Below are positions 18,766-26,888 of a stretch of 64,000 nt of DNA, piece by piece. The notes beneath the pieces were generated by a model. That model searched no databases and was not told where the DNA came from. It saw nothing but the letters and a program-made list of their open reading frames with translations. Origin of the DNA: Rhodospirillales bacterium (GTDB lineage Bacteria; Pseudomonadota; Alphaproteobacteria; Rhodospirillales; UBA2165); NCBI GenBank assembly GCA_012960465.1, contig DUBF01000098.1, forward strand, positions 4,061 through 68,060. Reading direction: 5' to 3'. Each line of letters starts with the position of its first letter. Within the stretch, counting starts at the first letter, position 1. Both the position numbers and the translations under genes were made by a program.

Positions 18766-19779
18766 TCAAAGCTTAGCTGCCAAACGCGGGTAAACATTTG
18801 TGACATTCTTCATGAATACTTCGTTACGCTGTTCATCGCTAAGATTAGGTGTATTATCAATATAACGTTTCGTATCGTCATAATTGTGGCCAGTCTCCGG
18901 ATCCACTCCCCTAACAGCACCTACCATCTCCGATGCAAATAGGATATTCTTGATCGGAATTACTTTGGTCATACAATCGATACCCGCCTGATGGTAGACG
19001 CATGTATCAAAGAATACATTATCCAACAAATGCTCACCCAATAAAGGCTTGCCCATATCCTGCGCTAGGCCTCTATAACGACCCCAATGAAATGGAACCG
19101 CACCTCCGCCATGGGGAATAATAAATTTTAAGGTCGGGAAATCTTTGAACAGATCACCCTCAATGAGTTGCATAAAAGCAGTCGTGTCTGCTGCAATATA
19201 GTGTGCACCCGTGTGATGGAAGTTAGGATTACAGGAACCGCTTACATGGATCATAGCCGGCACATTGAGTTCACACATTTTCTCGTAAAGTGGATACCAC
19301 CACTTATCGGTTAGCGGCGGATCTGACCACATAGCTCCCGATGGATCCGGGTTTAGGTTGCAACCAATAAAACCCAGTTCATTAATTGCTCGCTCAAGCT
19401 CTGGAATACAATGTTTTGGCTCGACACCGGGGTATTGGGGTAAAGCACAGACGCCAATAAAATTCTGCGGATACATGTTTACTACACGATTGATCATGTC
19501 ATTTGATAACTGCGTCCATTCCATGCTAGTTTCTGCCGTACCCAAGTGGTGACCCATTCCCACAGCCCGAGGTGAAAAAATAGTTTTATCGGTACCCCTC
19601 TCCCGTTGAAACTTTAATTGGTTATTTTCAATACCTTCGCGGATGTCAGTATCTTCAATGTCCAACAGAGCACGGGTCGGTTTAAAATCTCCATTTGCTA
19701 CGAGTTCGAGTTGGTCCTGACGCCATTGACGCATCTTCTCAGGTTCAGTGGTATAATGGCCATGACAATCAATAATCAT
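18766..19779 (-). CDS. ligJ: LigJ-type 4-oxalomesaconate hydratase (amidohydrolase superfamily)
   Basis: A 337-residue amidohydrolase-fold protein. The start MIIDCHGHYT carries the HxH metal motif, further metal ligands fit HVSGSCNPNFH and IPHGGG, and FASEMVGAVRGVDPETGHNYDD near the C-terminus holds the Glu-Met-Val-Gly-Ala block I associate with LigJ of Sphingobium. LigJ hydrates 4-oxalomesaconate in the protocatechuate/gallate 4,5-cleavage pathway. An HpaI-type aldolase starts 16 bases upstream on the same strand, which fits a hydratase-aldolase pair ending in pyruvate and oxaloacetate. Related 2-amino-3-carboxymuconate decarboxylase-like proteins share the fold, so the exact substrate is an inference. 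Confidence 0.72.
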   Translation of the reverse strand: MIIDCHGHYTTEPEKMRQWRQDQLELVANGDFKPTRALLDIEDTDIREGIENNQLKFQRERGTDKTIFSPRAVGMGHHLGTAETSMEWTQLSNDMINRVVNMYPQNFIGVCALPQYPGVEPKHCIPELERAINELGFIGCNLNPDPSGAMWSDPPLTDKWWYPLYEKMCELNVPAMIHVSGSCNPNFHHTGAHYIAADTTAFMQLIEGDLFKDFPTLKFIIPHGGGAVPFHWGRYRGLAQDMGKPLLGEHLLDNVFFDTCVYHQAGIDCMTKVIPIKNILFASEMVGAVRGVDPETGHNYDDTKRYIDNTPNLSDEQRNEVFMKNVTNVYPRLAAKL

Positions 19780-19795
19780 AATGCTGTTTCCTTTA

Positions 19796-20710
19796 TTAAC
19801 TTCTATTTGTAAGTTCTAGACCTTTTTCAAGGCCCGTATAGGACTGACCCGGTCCAGACATGATAAACCTAAATCCTTCATCCAGAAGACGTTGCATATT
19901 ACTGGCATTAGCATGAGGATGCCCAACAACTACATCGTATCTGTTGCAAGTTGCGACGATTTCCGACATGGCTTCAAGTAAAATCGGATGGTCATATTGA
20001 CGAGGAAAACCCAATTCCTGACCTAGGTCTCCCTCGCCGATCAGAACCACACCAATACCTGGCACATCCTTTAATATATCGGGTAAGTTTGCAATCCCCA
20101 CAGTGTCCTCTATCTGAATTACCACCAGGATTTCTCCATTCGGATTGAGTGGCCAGACATCTGCCTTGGAATAATACTCCTGTTGGCTGAGACCCCAATA
20201 ATGACACGCCCGTCCCGGGCCATCGCCACGAATACCTCGTGGTTCATATAACGGCACGCTCTCCAGACGGGGATACCTACAGGCAGAAACAGCATTGTAA
20301 GCCTCTTCAACCGTACTGATATGGGGCCAAACCACCCCATAAACACCGGTATCTAAAGCCTGTTTTGCATGCCACTGACCCTGCTCAACACCATTTACGG
20401 GTACACGGACCAGGGGGGTGACTGGTGGTGCAATTGACCCCGACGTCGCAATTTTACGGCGATCTAACATATATTGTAAACAGTTGCCAAGTTCAACGAT
20501 ATCCCAGGGACTGTGCTCACCCTCATAAATAACACCATCGAACTGGGAGGCGGCCATAATCTTTGCCATAGAGATATCCATTGATGCGAAAGCCGAAAAT
20601 GCCACGTCACCACGCTCCAACGCTCCGATCATACCATTTAGTCGAGGAAGGTCAGTCACGTGTTCGTTCCTCCGATATGGAGCTCTCTCATAAACATATC
20701 CCCTATCCAT
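19796..20710 (-). CDS. HpcH/HpaI family aldolase
   Basis: A class II pyruvate aldolase of the HpaI family. Recognisable are the N-terminal MIGALERGDVAFSAF strand, EGEHSPWD with the metal-region Glu, VRVPVNG, VWPHISTVEEA (family: P.v.taeea) and QIEDTVGIANL, whose Glu is a metal ligand. I prefer the ATG at 20710 (304 residues); the track start at 20833 adds 41 residues not seen in the family. It is in an apparent operon with ligJ. It could cleave 4-carboxy-4-hydroxy-2-oxoadipate, the LigJ product, in place of the usual LigK, or 4-hydroxy-2-oxoheptanedioate for the hpa genes 3 kb away. Confidence 0.75.
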   Translation of the reverse strand: MDRGYVYERAPYRRNEHVTDLPRLNGMIGALERGDVAFSAFASMDISMAKIMAASQFDGVIYEGEHSPWDIVELGNCLQYMLDRRKIATSGSIAPPVTPLVRVPVNGVEQGQWHAKQALDTGVYGVVWPHISTVEEAYNAVSACRYPRLESVPLYEPRGIRGDGPGRACHYWGLSQQEYYSKADVWPLNPNGEILVVIQIEDTVGIANLPDILKDVPGIGVVLIGEGDLGQELGFPRQYDHPILLEAMSEIVATCNRYDVVVGHPHANASNMQRLLDEGFRFIMSGPGQSYTGLEKGLELTNRS

Positions 20711-21127
20711 TAATACGAATAATATTCTATACGCAATTAATTGCTTATCAAACAAGGCTTGAGAAATTTCCAGATCAAAAATCTGTGTTGTCAAGTTACT
20801 CTGCTTAAACGCCGTAAAAAATAATTTTAGCAAAACTTAAATCATTCCAATGGCAAAGAACCTTTATCTAAAGCTTACCATTGGAATATACGTGAATATA
20901 GTCGGAAAGTCAGATTGACATATAGAGTGTGATCTACCTCAATATTGATAATCGGAAATACATTATATTTTCCATATGATAGTAACCAGTCATTTAATTT
21001 TCTAGACGGAGGCCAAATAATCAGTGTAAACACCTTCTTTACTAAATTTGAAGCAATCTAGGTATAGAAACATATAACTTTTTAAACTCAATTAATCCCA
21101 GTTGAAAAAGAATTTTGGAAAATAAAA
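20711..21127. promoter_or_regulatory. Divergent intergenic region with a 10-bp inverted repeat
   Basis: 417 bases without a gene between the leftward aldolase-ligJ pair and the rightward aminotransferase gene. It contains perfect 10-bp arms ATTCCAATGG (20844-20853) and CCATTGGAAT (20878-20887) separated by 24 bases. The arms could be paired half-operators or a hairpin. If the aldolase starts at the longer track position, the repeat lies just upstream of it. The rest is AT-rich and shows nothing else I can name. Confidence 0.4.
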
Positions 21128-22234
21128 ATGAATGACAAACCAGAGACACAACCCATTCGCACTAATTTTCAAAACCTTCCTTTTTGGAACCCGACAAAAA
21201 TCTACGATCATGAAGTTAATAAAAATATTCATCGTATGGATCTAAATGAATGCCCCTACCCACCATCGCCAAACGTAATCAAAGCTATCCAAAATGTTGC
21301 TCATACGCTTAACCGCTATCCCGATGGAACCTGTCCAGAGCTTACACCCCTAGTTGCAGAACGCTTAGACGTGCCCGAAGAAACAATCACCTGGGGTGGC
21401 GGTAGCACACAGTTGCTGACCAGTATTGCAGAAATATCTGTCGCACCTGGTCAAAACCTTGTAACTCCGCAATTAGTCTGGAAACGTTTCGAGGGTATTT
21501 ATAAAATTGTTGATGCTAATGTAACATCTGTGCCGAATAAATCCAATGGCGCCATTGACATAGAAGCGATGACGGATGCAATTGGTAATGATACTCGTTT
21601 ACTAATCTGCGTTACTCCCAATAATCCGACGGGCATGATGCTAACGGAACAAGAAATTCGTCATATAAGTGAAAATACTCCTGAAAATGTGCTACTCTTT
21701 ATGGACGAAGCTTACCACGAATTTGCTATTCACGCAGGCGGTCCAGACGCATTAGAAATTTTAAAAGATCGAAAAGGACCATGGGCTGTAACACGAACAT
21801 TTTCCAAAGCGTACGCCTTAGCAGGCGTTCGTCTCGGTTATGCGATCTGTAGCTCAGTAGAAATTGTAAACGCCATCCGCATGGTCGCCAGCACCTTCAG
21901 TCTTAATGGTATTGCTGAAGCGGCAGCGGTCGCCGCCTGGAATGAACCCGAGTATACCCAATTTATTTTAGACCAAAATGCTAAAGAACGGTCTCGCGTT
22001 GTAAATGGCCTTCAAGATATGGGCTATAATCCAATGGAGTCCGTGACTAATTTTGTCTCATGCGATATTAAGCATCCTGCAACAGACATCGTCAAAGCCA
22101 TGCGCGCGCGCAGCGTCAGAATTTCAACCGTCGGCGGAAATGAATTTGTAAATCACATTCGTCTTTCAATGGGAACACCAGAAGACACCGACGCATTTCT
22201 AGATAATCTTAAGAAAGTTCTGGATACTTTTTAG
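21128..22234 (+). CDS. HisC-like class I/II aminotransferase
   Basis: A PLP-dependent aminotransferase of the histidinol-phosphate aminotransferase subgroup. The elements are DLNECPYPPSP near the N-terminus, TPNNPTGMML (the Asn/Pro PLP region), FMDEAYHEF with the PLP-binding Asp and Tyr, and RTFSKAYALAGVRLGYAI, whose Lys is the Schiff-base residue and whose Arg binds phosphate or carboxylate. It has 368 residues and a GGAAAA ribosome site. It is not next to his genes; it lies inside the aromatic island, 10 bases tail-to-tail from hpaR. It may serve an aromatic or other amino acid, or be a second HisC. Confidence 0.8.
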   Translation: MNDKPETQPIRTNFQNLPFWNPTKIYDHEVNKNIHRMDLNECPYPPSPNVIKAIQNVAHTLNRYPDGTCPELTPLVAERLDVPEETITWGGGSTQLLTSIAEISVAPGQNLVTPQLVWKRFEGIYKIVDANVTSVPNKSNGAIDIEAMTDAIGNDTRLLICVTPNNPTGMMLTEQEIRHISENTPENVLLFMDEAYHEFAIHAGGPDALEILKDRKGPWAVTRTFSKAYALAGVRLGYAICSSVEIVNAIRMVASTFSLNGIAEAAAVAAWNEPEYTQFILDQNAKERSRVVNGLQDMGYNPMESVTNFVSCDIKHPATDIVKAMRARSVRISTVGGNEFVNHIRLSMGTPEDTDAFLDNLKKVLDTF

Positions 22235-22243
22235 AAAATAGAT

Positions 22244-22714
22244 TTAATTTTTATCCAGTTTTACCATCAAGGTATCTAGCTTTCTATGCAGTTCTTCAAG
22301 CTCGTTGGAGCCTAGCGCTGCAGAAATCTCTTGATATATTGCTTCAGAATTGGGCCCAACTTTGGAAATTAAATCACGCCCAATGGTGGTAATTGAGACG
22401 ATAGTTCGCCGATGGTCCTGCGTATCGAGACTTTTTCTTAGAAGCGACCTTTTCTCCATAGAGCGAATAATACGTGTAATACTCGGCTTCAATAAACAGC
22501 ACATGTCAGAAAGCTCACCCAAATCCTTCTTGCCATGATCAAACAAGGCGCGCAATACGCGCCATTGCTGGTCGGTTAGATTATGTGCCCTTAAATTAGG
22601 ACGAAATCGCTCCATAACAGTCTCTCTTGCACGCAAGAGAGCCATTGGCAACGAGCGTGAAAAATTGCGCAGATTTTCTCTCTCATTTAGCTCTCGGATT
22701 TGTGAACCCTTCAC
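22244..22714 (-). CDS. hpaR: MarR-family regulator HpaR (homoprotocatechuate operon repressor)
   Basis: A 156-residue winged-helix MarR protein. The N-terminal LRNFSRSLPMALLRARE and LTDQQWRVLRAL segments are the features I recognise from HpaR, the repressor of the 4-hydroxyphenylacetate/homoprotocatechuate genes. The DNA-recognition helix (KPSITRIIRSMEKRSLL) and wing (DTQDHRRTIVSIT) follow. It begins at a GTG that shares its G with the TAG stop of hpaG, so translation is coupled. It is thus the last gene of the hpaG operon and likely represses the divergent promoter pair at 24.55 kb. Confidence 0.85.
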   Translation of the reverse strand: MKGSQIRELNERENLRNFSRSLPMALLRARETVMERFRPNLRAHNLTDQQWRVLRALFDHGKKDLGELSDMCCLLKPSITRIIRSMEKRSLLRKSLDTQDHRRTIVSITTIGRDLISKVGPNSEAIYQEISAALGSNELEELHRKLDTLMVKLDKN

Positions 22715-23580
22715 TAAATTACACTTTCATCAACAAACGTATTTTGGAGCTTTCCAACCTTGGGTACTTCAATTTCAAGGCTATCACCAGGCTTTAGCCA
22801 GACTGGAGGATCAAATCTCGCCCCTGCTCCTACCGGTGTGCCCGTTGCTATCAAATCTCCGGGCTTTAATTCGAAAAATGTAGATAGATAACTTAACAAA
22901 TATGGAAATTTAAAAATCATATTAGAAATTGAATCGGCTTGTCTAACCTCATTATTAACACGCGTTTGAATAGATAACTCATCCAAATCTCCAACCTCTT
23001 CAGTAGTTACCATCCATGGACCGACTGATCCACTAGAGACAAAATTCTTCCCTTGGGTAACATTAAATTTAGCGTGCCGCACCCAATCTCGGATAGTTCC
23101 CTCATTCATTATTGAAAGACCAGCTATGTGCTGCAAATAATTCTCTTTTTTTATGCGTCTACCGCCTTTACCAACTACCAGAACAATTTCGCCTTCATAA
23201 TCAAGTTGATCTGATTCAGGTGGGCGTAAAATATCTTGATTATGCCCGACAAAAGATCCTGGGGTACGTAAAAATACGCTTGGAAACTCTGGAGCATCCG
23301 AACCATCTTTATATTCATCATTACGATTGCTGTAATTTACGCCAATGCAGATTATTTTTTCGGGTGAAGGAACTGGAATTTGGAGAACAACATCATCCAT
23401 CAAAAAATCGGGCTCTTGACCCTTAATTTCCGAGTGTATTATATCAATTGCATTTGCCCGTAAAACATCAATCAACGCTGGAAATTCTGACCCTAAGCGG
23501 GTTCCCAAATCGATAATACCGGAATTAATCACTACGCCATAACTAGCTAGCCCATCTTTCTCAAAACTGGCAATTTTCAT
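22714..23580 (-). CDS. hpaG: Fumarylacetoacetate hydrolase family protein (HpaG-like)
   Basis: An FAH-fold enzyme of 288 residues. In the homoprotocatechuate pathway HpaG decarboxylates and isomerises the ring-cleavage product. The C-terminal FAH domain (from about residue 75) has CIGVNYSNRNDE, DYEGEIVLVVGKGGRRI with the metal-ligand Glu, SIMNEGTIRDWVR and LKPGDLIATGTPVGAG, all in normal order. It has a GGGAA ribosome site before its ATG. It lies between the DapA-like gene (27 bases) and hpaR (1-base overlap). FAH proteins vary widely in substrate; the hpa assignment rests on the neighbours. Confidence 0.78.
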   Translation of the reverse strand: MKIASFEKDGLASYGVVINSGIIDLGTRLGSEFPALIDVLRANAIDIIHSEIKGQEPDFLMDDVVLQIPVPSPEKIICIGVNYSNRNDEYKDGSDAPEFPSVFLRTPGSFVGHNQDILRPPESDQLDYEGEIVLVVGKGGRRIKKENYLQHIAGLSIMNEGTIRDWVRHAKFNVTQGKNFVSSGSVGPWMVTTEEVGDLDELSIQTRVNNEVRQADSISNMIFKFPYLLSYLSTFFELKPGDLIATGTPVGAGARFDPPVWLKPGDSLEIEVPKVGKLQNTFVDESVI

Positions 23581-23607
23581 ATTTTTTCCCTTTCTCGCAA
23601 ATTTTAT

Positions 23608-24501
23608 TTATAACAGGCCCGCACGCTCAAGGACGCCATCCAGTCTTTTTTCAAGCTCTGGTTCAGCAGGCATCATGGGCAGTCGATGGTGGTTTTCTGG
23701 AATTATACCCAGTCTTTTCATCATATACTTAATGGGAATGGGATTAGTGTCATAAAAAACACTCTGATTAATCTCGAGTAAACGTTGGTGAATCTCTTTA
23801 CCCCGAGAAAGATCATTATCCCAAACCGCTTGGCACATTTCAGCAAGCAAATCAGGCCTAAGATTACCAACTGCATTCATTAAACCCACGGCTCCAATTG
23901 CCATTTCTGGAAAGCTAAGCTCCTCGAGGCCAACAAAGACCAAATAATCTGGAAAAGCATCAATACATTCCGAAACAAATGCAAGATCATTGACGGCGTG
24001 CTTCATACCTATAAAATTTGAAGATCGATCTTTTAGCTCTTTAACGGTTTCAAGCGTTATGGAGACCGCAGCGCGACCTGGGATATGGTATATCATCCAA
24101 GGTGTATCAATACCGTCCATTACATCAAGATAATACTGAACTAAACCACGCTGAGGGGGACTAATGTAATACGGCGTCACGATTAATAAAGCATCCACAC
24201 CCACCTCTGCTGCATAGCGCGTTAGCATTCTAGACTCTGCCAAAGACTGCGATCCAGTTGCTGCTATAATAGGTAGACGCCCATTATTCGTCGCAATTGC
24301 CGTATCTATTGTTTTGTTGCGTTCATCGGCCGTAAGTGTCGATGGTTCAGCCGTCGTTCCATTGACTAAAATACCGTGAGAGCCTTTACTAATCTGAAAT
24401 TCAACTAGACCAGCATAAGCCTCATAATCTAGTTGGTCATTTTTAAAAGGGGTGATGATAGGAGGAATAGATCCTTTTATTTTTGAAAGGTCATAGGTCA
24501 T
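23608..24501 (-). CDS. Dihydrodipicolinate synthase/N-acetylneuraminate lyase family aldolase
   Basis: A 297-residue TIM-barrel Schiff-base aldolase. NGTTAEPSTLTADE is the pyruvate-carboxylate-binding loop (family GTTGE variant), YHIPGRAAVSI carries the conserved Tyr, and IGMKHAVND carries the Schiff-base Lys. It is the first gene of the leftward hpa operon and has a near-perfect AGGAGG site. Members in hpa-type clusters could replace the HpaI aldolase or hydratase, which are not otherwise in this operon; that is inference. Ordinary lysine synthesis is less likely given the operon. Confidence 0.8.
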   Translation of the reverse strand: MTYDLSKIKGSIPPIITPFKNDQLDYEAYAGLVEFQISKGSHGILVNGTTAEPSTLTADERNKTIDTAIATNNGRLPIIAATGSQSLAESRMLTRYAAEVGVDALLIVTPYYISPPQRGLVQYYLDVMDGIDTPWMIYHIPGRAAVSITLETVKELKDRSSNFIGMKHAVNDLAFVSECIDAFPDYLVFVGLEELSFPEMAIGAVGLMNAVGNLRPDLLAEMCQAVWDNDLSRGKEIHQRLLEINQSVFYDTNPIPIKYMMKRLGIIPENHHRLPMMPAEPELEKRLDGVLERAGLL

Positions 24502-24528
24502 GATTTCCTCCTTGAAGTATTCCTGCTA

Positions 24529-24582
24529 TTGACACCATATCTAATTTAGTTAACATGTTAATCAATAAATATCTGCTGTCAA
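24529..24582. promoter_or_regulatory. Mirror-symmetric divergent promoters around a 12-bp palindrome
   Basis: The perfect palindrome TTAACATGTTAA occupies 24550-24561. On the plus strand TTGACA (24529-24534) is followed after 16 bases by TAACAT (24551-24556). On the minus strand TTGACA (24582-24577) is followed after 16 bases by TAACAT (24560-24555). Both pairs are symmetric about 24555.5, and the similarity extends beyond the -35 boxes (10 of 12 bases). The rightward promoter would serve hpaF-hpaE-ligB and the leftward one the dapA-like-hpaG-hpaR operon. The palindrome covers both -10 elements, so one HpaR dimer there could close both. Confidence 0.65.
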
Positions 24583-24642
24583 TTCAATTATAAGGGCCAA
24601 ATTAATTATGAACTGCAGAATATTTATAAATGGAGCTATAAA

Positions 24643-25038
24643 ATGCCGCACATCATCATTGAATATTCTGATAATATTGAAAAAAAAATAAAACTAGAAA
24701 CCCTAATAGAGAAAGTCCATGCAACGGCTATTGATACGGGGGTCTTTCCGCTTGGCGGGCTCCGCGTCCGCGCTGCAAAACGTGAACACTATAAAATCGC
24801 CGATGGCCATCCAGATAATGGTTTCATACATATTGAGCTTAAAATTGGACCAGGTCGAGACAAGAAAACTAAAATATCAGCACTAAAACAGATTTTCGCT
24901 TCAGTCGAAGCATATCTAAAACCAGTCCATGAGAATGGCCCACTCGCAATGTCAGCGGAGCTCAATGAATTTGATTCAGAACTCCGTATTAACCAGAATA
25001 ATATGCATAAGTATGTTGAGGAGCGGACAAATGCTTGA
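24643..25038 (+). CDS. hpaF: 5-carboxymethyl-2-hydroxymuconate delta-isomerase-like (tautomerase superfamily)
   Basis: A 131-residue member of the CHMI branch of the tautomerase superfamily. After Met removal the N-terminal Pro of PHIIIEYSDNI is the catalytic base, and the LGGLRVRAAKREHYKIADG and FIHIELKIGPGRD segments match HpaF, which isomerises the ring-cleavage product after HpaE. It is the first rightward gene after the divergent promoter region, about 80 bases from the predicted transcription start. Its TGA overlaps the start of hpaE by 8 bases. Confidence 0.85.
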   Translation: MPHIIIEYSDNIEKKIKLETLIEKVHATAIDTGVFPLGGLRVRAAKREHYKIADGHPDNGFIHIELKIGPGRDKKTKISALKQIFASVEAYLKPVHENGPLAMSAELNEFDSELRINQNNMHKYVEERTNA

Positions 25039-26569
25039 CGACCTTAATATCTCAAAAGATTTAGAAAAAAATATTAATGCTGCTAAAGATTATTTACAGC
25101 AGTTCAAGACTGGTACGATGGGGCACTTTATTAATGGCAAGAGAGCCAACGGTCAGTCAGATCAAATTTTTAAAAATACTTCTCCCGTAGATAGTAGCGT
25201 TTTAAATGAAGTTTACAGCGGTAGTACAAACGATATCAACGAGGCGACTAAAGCCGCATTGATCGCATTTCCAGCATGGAGGGATATGAGTGGAAACAAA
25301 CGTCGTAAAATTCTCCATGACGTTGCTAACAAAATAGTTGAGCGAGCCGAGGAAATTGCCTTTGTCGAATGTATGGATACCGGACAACCACTACGTTTTA
25401 TGAGTAAGGCAGCGCTTAGAGGTGCAGAAAATTATCGTTTTTTTGCCGATAAGGCTGCAGAGGCTACAAGCGGCCATTCAATGCCCGCCCTGGATCATAT
25501 AAACTATTCAATTCGTCAACCGATAGGACCCGTTGGTATCATTACGCCGTGGAACACTCCCTTTATGCTTTCAACCTGGAAAATTGCCCCAGCGCTAGCG
25601 GCGGGCTGTACCGTAGTTCATAAACCAGCTGAGTGGAGCCCTTTAACAGCTATGCTGCTGACCGAAATAATGCACGATGCGGGTATCCCGGAAGGTGTTA
25701 TAAATCTCATAAATGGGAATGGTGAGACGACGGGCAAGGCATTAACCGAGCATCCTGATATTAAAGCGATCGCTTTCGTCGGCGAATCAAAAACGGGAAG
25801 TATGATAATGCGCCAAGGATCCGAAACATTAAAAAGAGTACATTTTGAACTTGGGGGTAAAAATCCCGTAATTGTTTTTGATGACGCCAATCTTGAGCGA
25901 GCTTTAGATGCGGTTATTTTTATGATTTATAGCCTGAATGGTGAACGCTGCACGTCTTCAAGCAGGTTGCTTATCCAAGAATCTATACACGACGAATTTG
26001 TTGATAAGCTGTCAGAGCGTATATTAAAACTAAAGGTTGGTCATCCACTTGATCCGACAACCGAAGTTGGTCCTCTCATACACCAACAACATTTTGACAA
26101 AGTGTGCAGCTATTGGGATGTTGCTAAAAAAGATGGTGCGGAAATAAAAGTAGGAGGACATATAACAAAAGCCATAAGTGGTGGCTTGTTTGTTGAACCA
26201 ACGTTATTCACCAATGCAAAAAATACTATGCGTATTGCACAAGAAGAAATCTTTGGACCTGTTCTCACTGCCATACCCTTCAACACGGAAGAAAATGCGA
26301 TAGAGATTGCAAATGACGTTAAATACGGCCTAGCTGGTTATGTTTGGACCGGCGATGTTGGCAGAGCCCACAGGCTTGGGCGCTATTTAGATGCCGGAAT
26401 GATCTGGATAAACTCAGAGAACAATCGACACCTCCCAGCTCCTTTTGGTGGAATGAAATCAAGCGGTATGGGCCGCGATGGTGGAGATTATAGTTTTGAA
26501 TTCTACATGGAAACTAAGAATATCTGTGTAGCCTTAGATAATCACAAAGTTCCATCGTTGGGAGTATAA
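25031..26569 (+). CDS. hpaE: Aldehyde dehydrogenase, HpaE-like (5-carboxymethyl-2-hydroxymuconate semialdehyde dehydrogenase)
   Basis: An NAD-dependent aldehyde dehydrogenase. Markers are TPWNTPFMLSTWKIAPALAAG, FVGESKTGSM (cofactor loop), HFELGGKNPVIVF with the general-base Glu, and NGERCTSSSRLLI with the nucleophilic Cys; EEIFGPVLTAIPF and PFGGMKSSGMGRDGG close the fold. I use the ATG at 25031 (MLDDLNI, 512 residues), which overlaps hpaF as ATGCTTGA and has GAGGAG upstream; the longer track start runs through hpaF. By position and by the HpaE-like RC-TSSSR active site it should oxidise the semialdehyde made by the extradiol dioxygenase. Confidence 0.85.
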   Translation: MLDDLNISKDLEKNINAAKDYLQQFKTGTMGHFINGKRANGQSDQIFKNTSPVDSSVLNEVYSGSTNDINEATKAALIAFPAWRDMSGNKRRKILHDVANKIVERAEEIAFVECMDTGQPLRFMSKAALRGAENYRFFADKAAEATSGHSMPALDHINYSIRQPIGPVGIITPWNTPFMLSTWKIAPALAAGCTVVHKPAEWSPLTAMLLTEIMHDAGIPEGVINLINGNGETTGKALTEHPDIKAIAFVGESKTGSMIMRQGSETLKRVHFELGGKNPVIVFDDANLERALDAVIFMIYSLNGERCTSSSRLLIQESIHDEFVDKLSERILKLKVGHPLDPTTEVGPLIHQQHFDKVCSYWDVAKKDGAEIKVGGHITKAISGGLFVEPTLFTNAKNTMRIAQEEIFGPVLTAIPFNTEENAIEIANDVKYGLAGYVWTGDVGRAHRLGRYLDAGMIWINSENNRHLPAPFGGMKSSGMGRDGGDYSFEFYMETKNICVALDNHKVPSLGV

Positions 26570-26579
26570 GAAATTTAAG

Positions 26580-26888
26580 ATGAGTCTCTATTATGTTTAA
26601 AACTAATCTATGAATAAAATCGCGATCCAAATACCAGTAAACGCTTCAAAGAAAATCTCGAAGAGTTAATTACAAATTATGATTTGACGGAGGAAGAATT
26701 GACTGCCGCCTGCCAACCACAGATATCAAACCGCTGTATGGTTTAGGTGTTAATGGGCAAATACTAATGATTATGCCGGCTTATGGAAAATGCCATAGGA
26801 CAATTATATACAAGCTATGCAAGATGGAATAAAAGAGCACAAACCACTAAGAAGCGGTCTCTATGCACAAAAAGGGGTGATTATTTAA
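26580..26888 (+). pseudogene. Frameshifted LigA-like (extradiol dioxygenase alpha subunit) remnant
   Basis: No single frame is open, but LigA-like peptide segments run in the right order through shifting frames. MSLYYV opens at 26580. RFKENLEELITNYDLTEEEL is read from 26642. DIKPLYGLGVNGQILM is read in the next frame from about 26725, and YIQAMQDGIKEHKPLRSGLY in a third frame from about 26800. The last ends in a TAA that overlaps the ligB ATG as TAATG, the usual coupling of a ligAB pair. At least three frame changes and one or more internal stops are needed. All neighbouring genes are intact, so decay is more likely than sequencing error, though errors in A/T runs cannot be excluded. The family call is from memory of small LigA-type chains. 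Confidence 0.72.

Noticed and set aside
24929-25030. Upstream extension of the aldehyde dehydrogenase ORF
   Set aside because: It runs through hpaF in another frame; the ATG at 25031 has a good ribosome site and matches the family start.
26783-26887. Upstream extension of the LigB ORF
   Set aside because: The extra 35 residues overlap the decayed ligA segment in another frame; LigB proteins start at the MTLVFAG equivalent.
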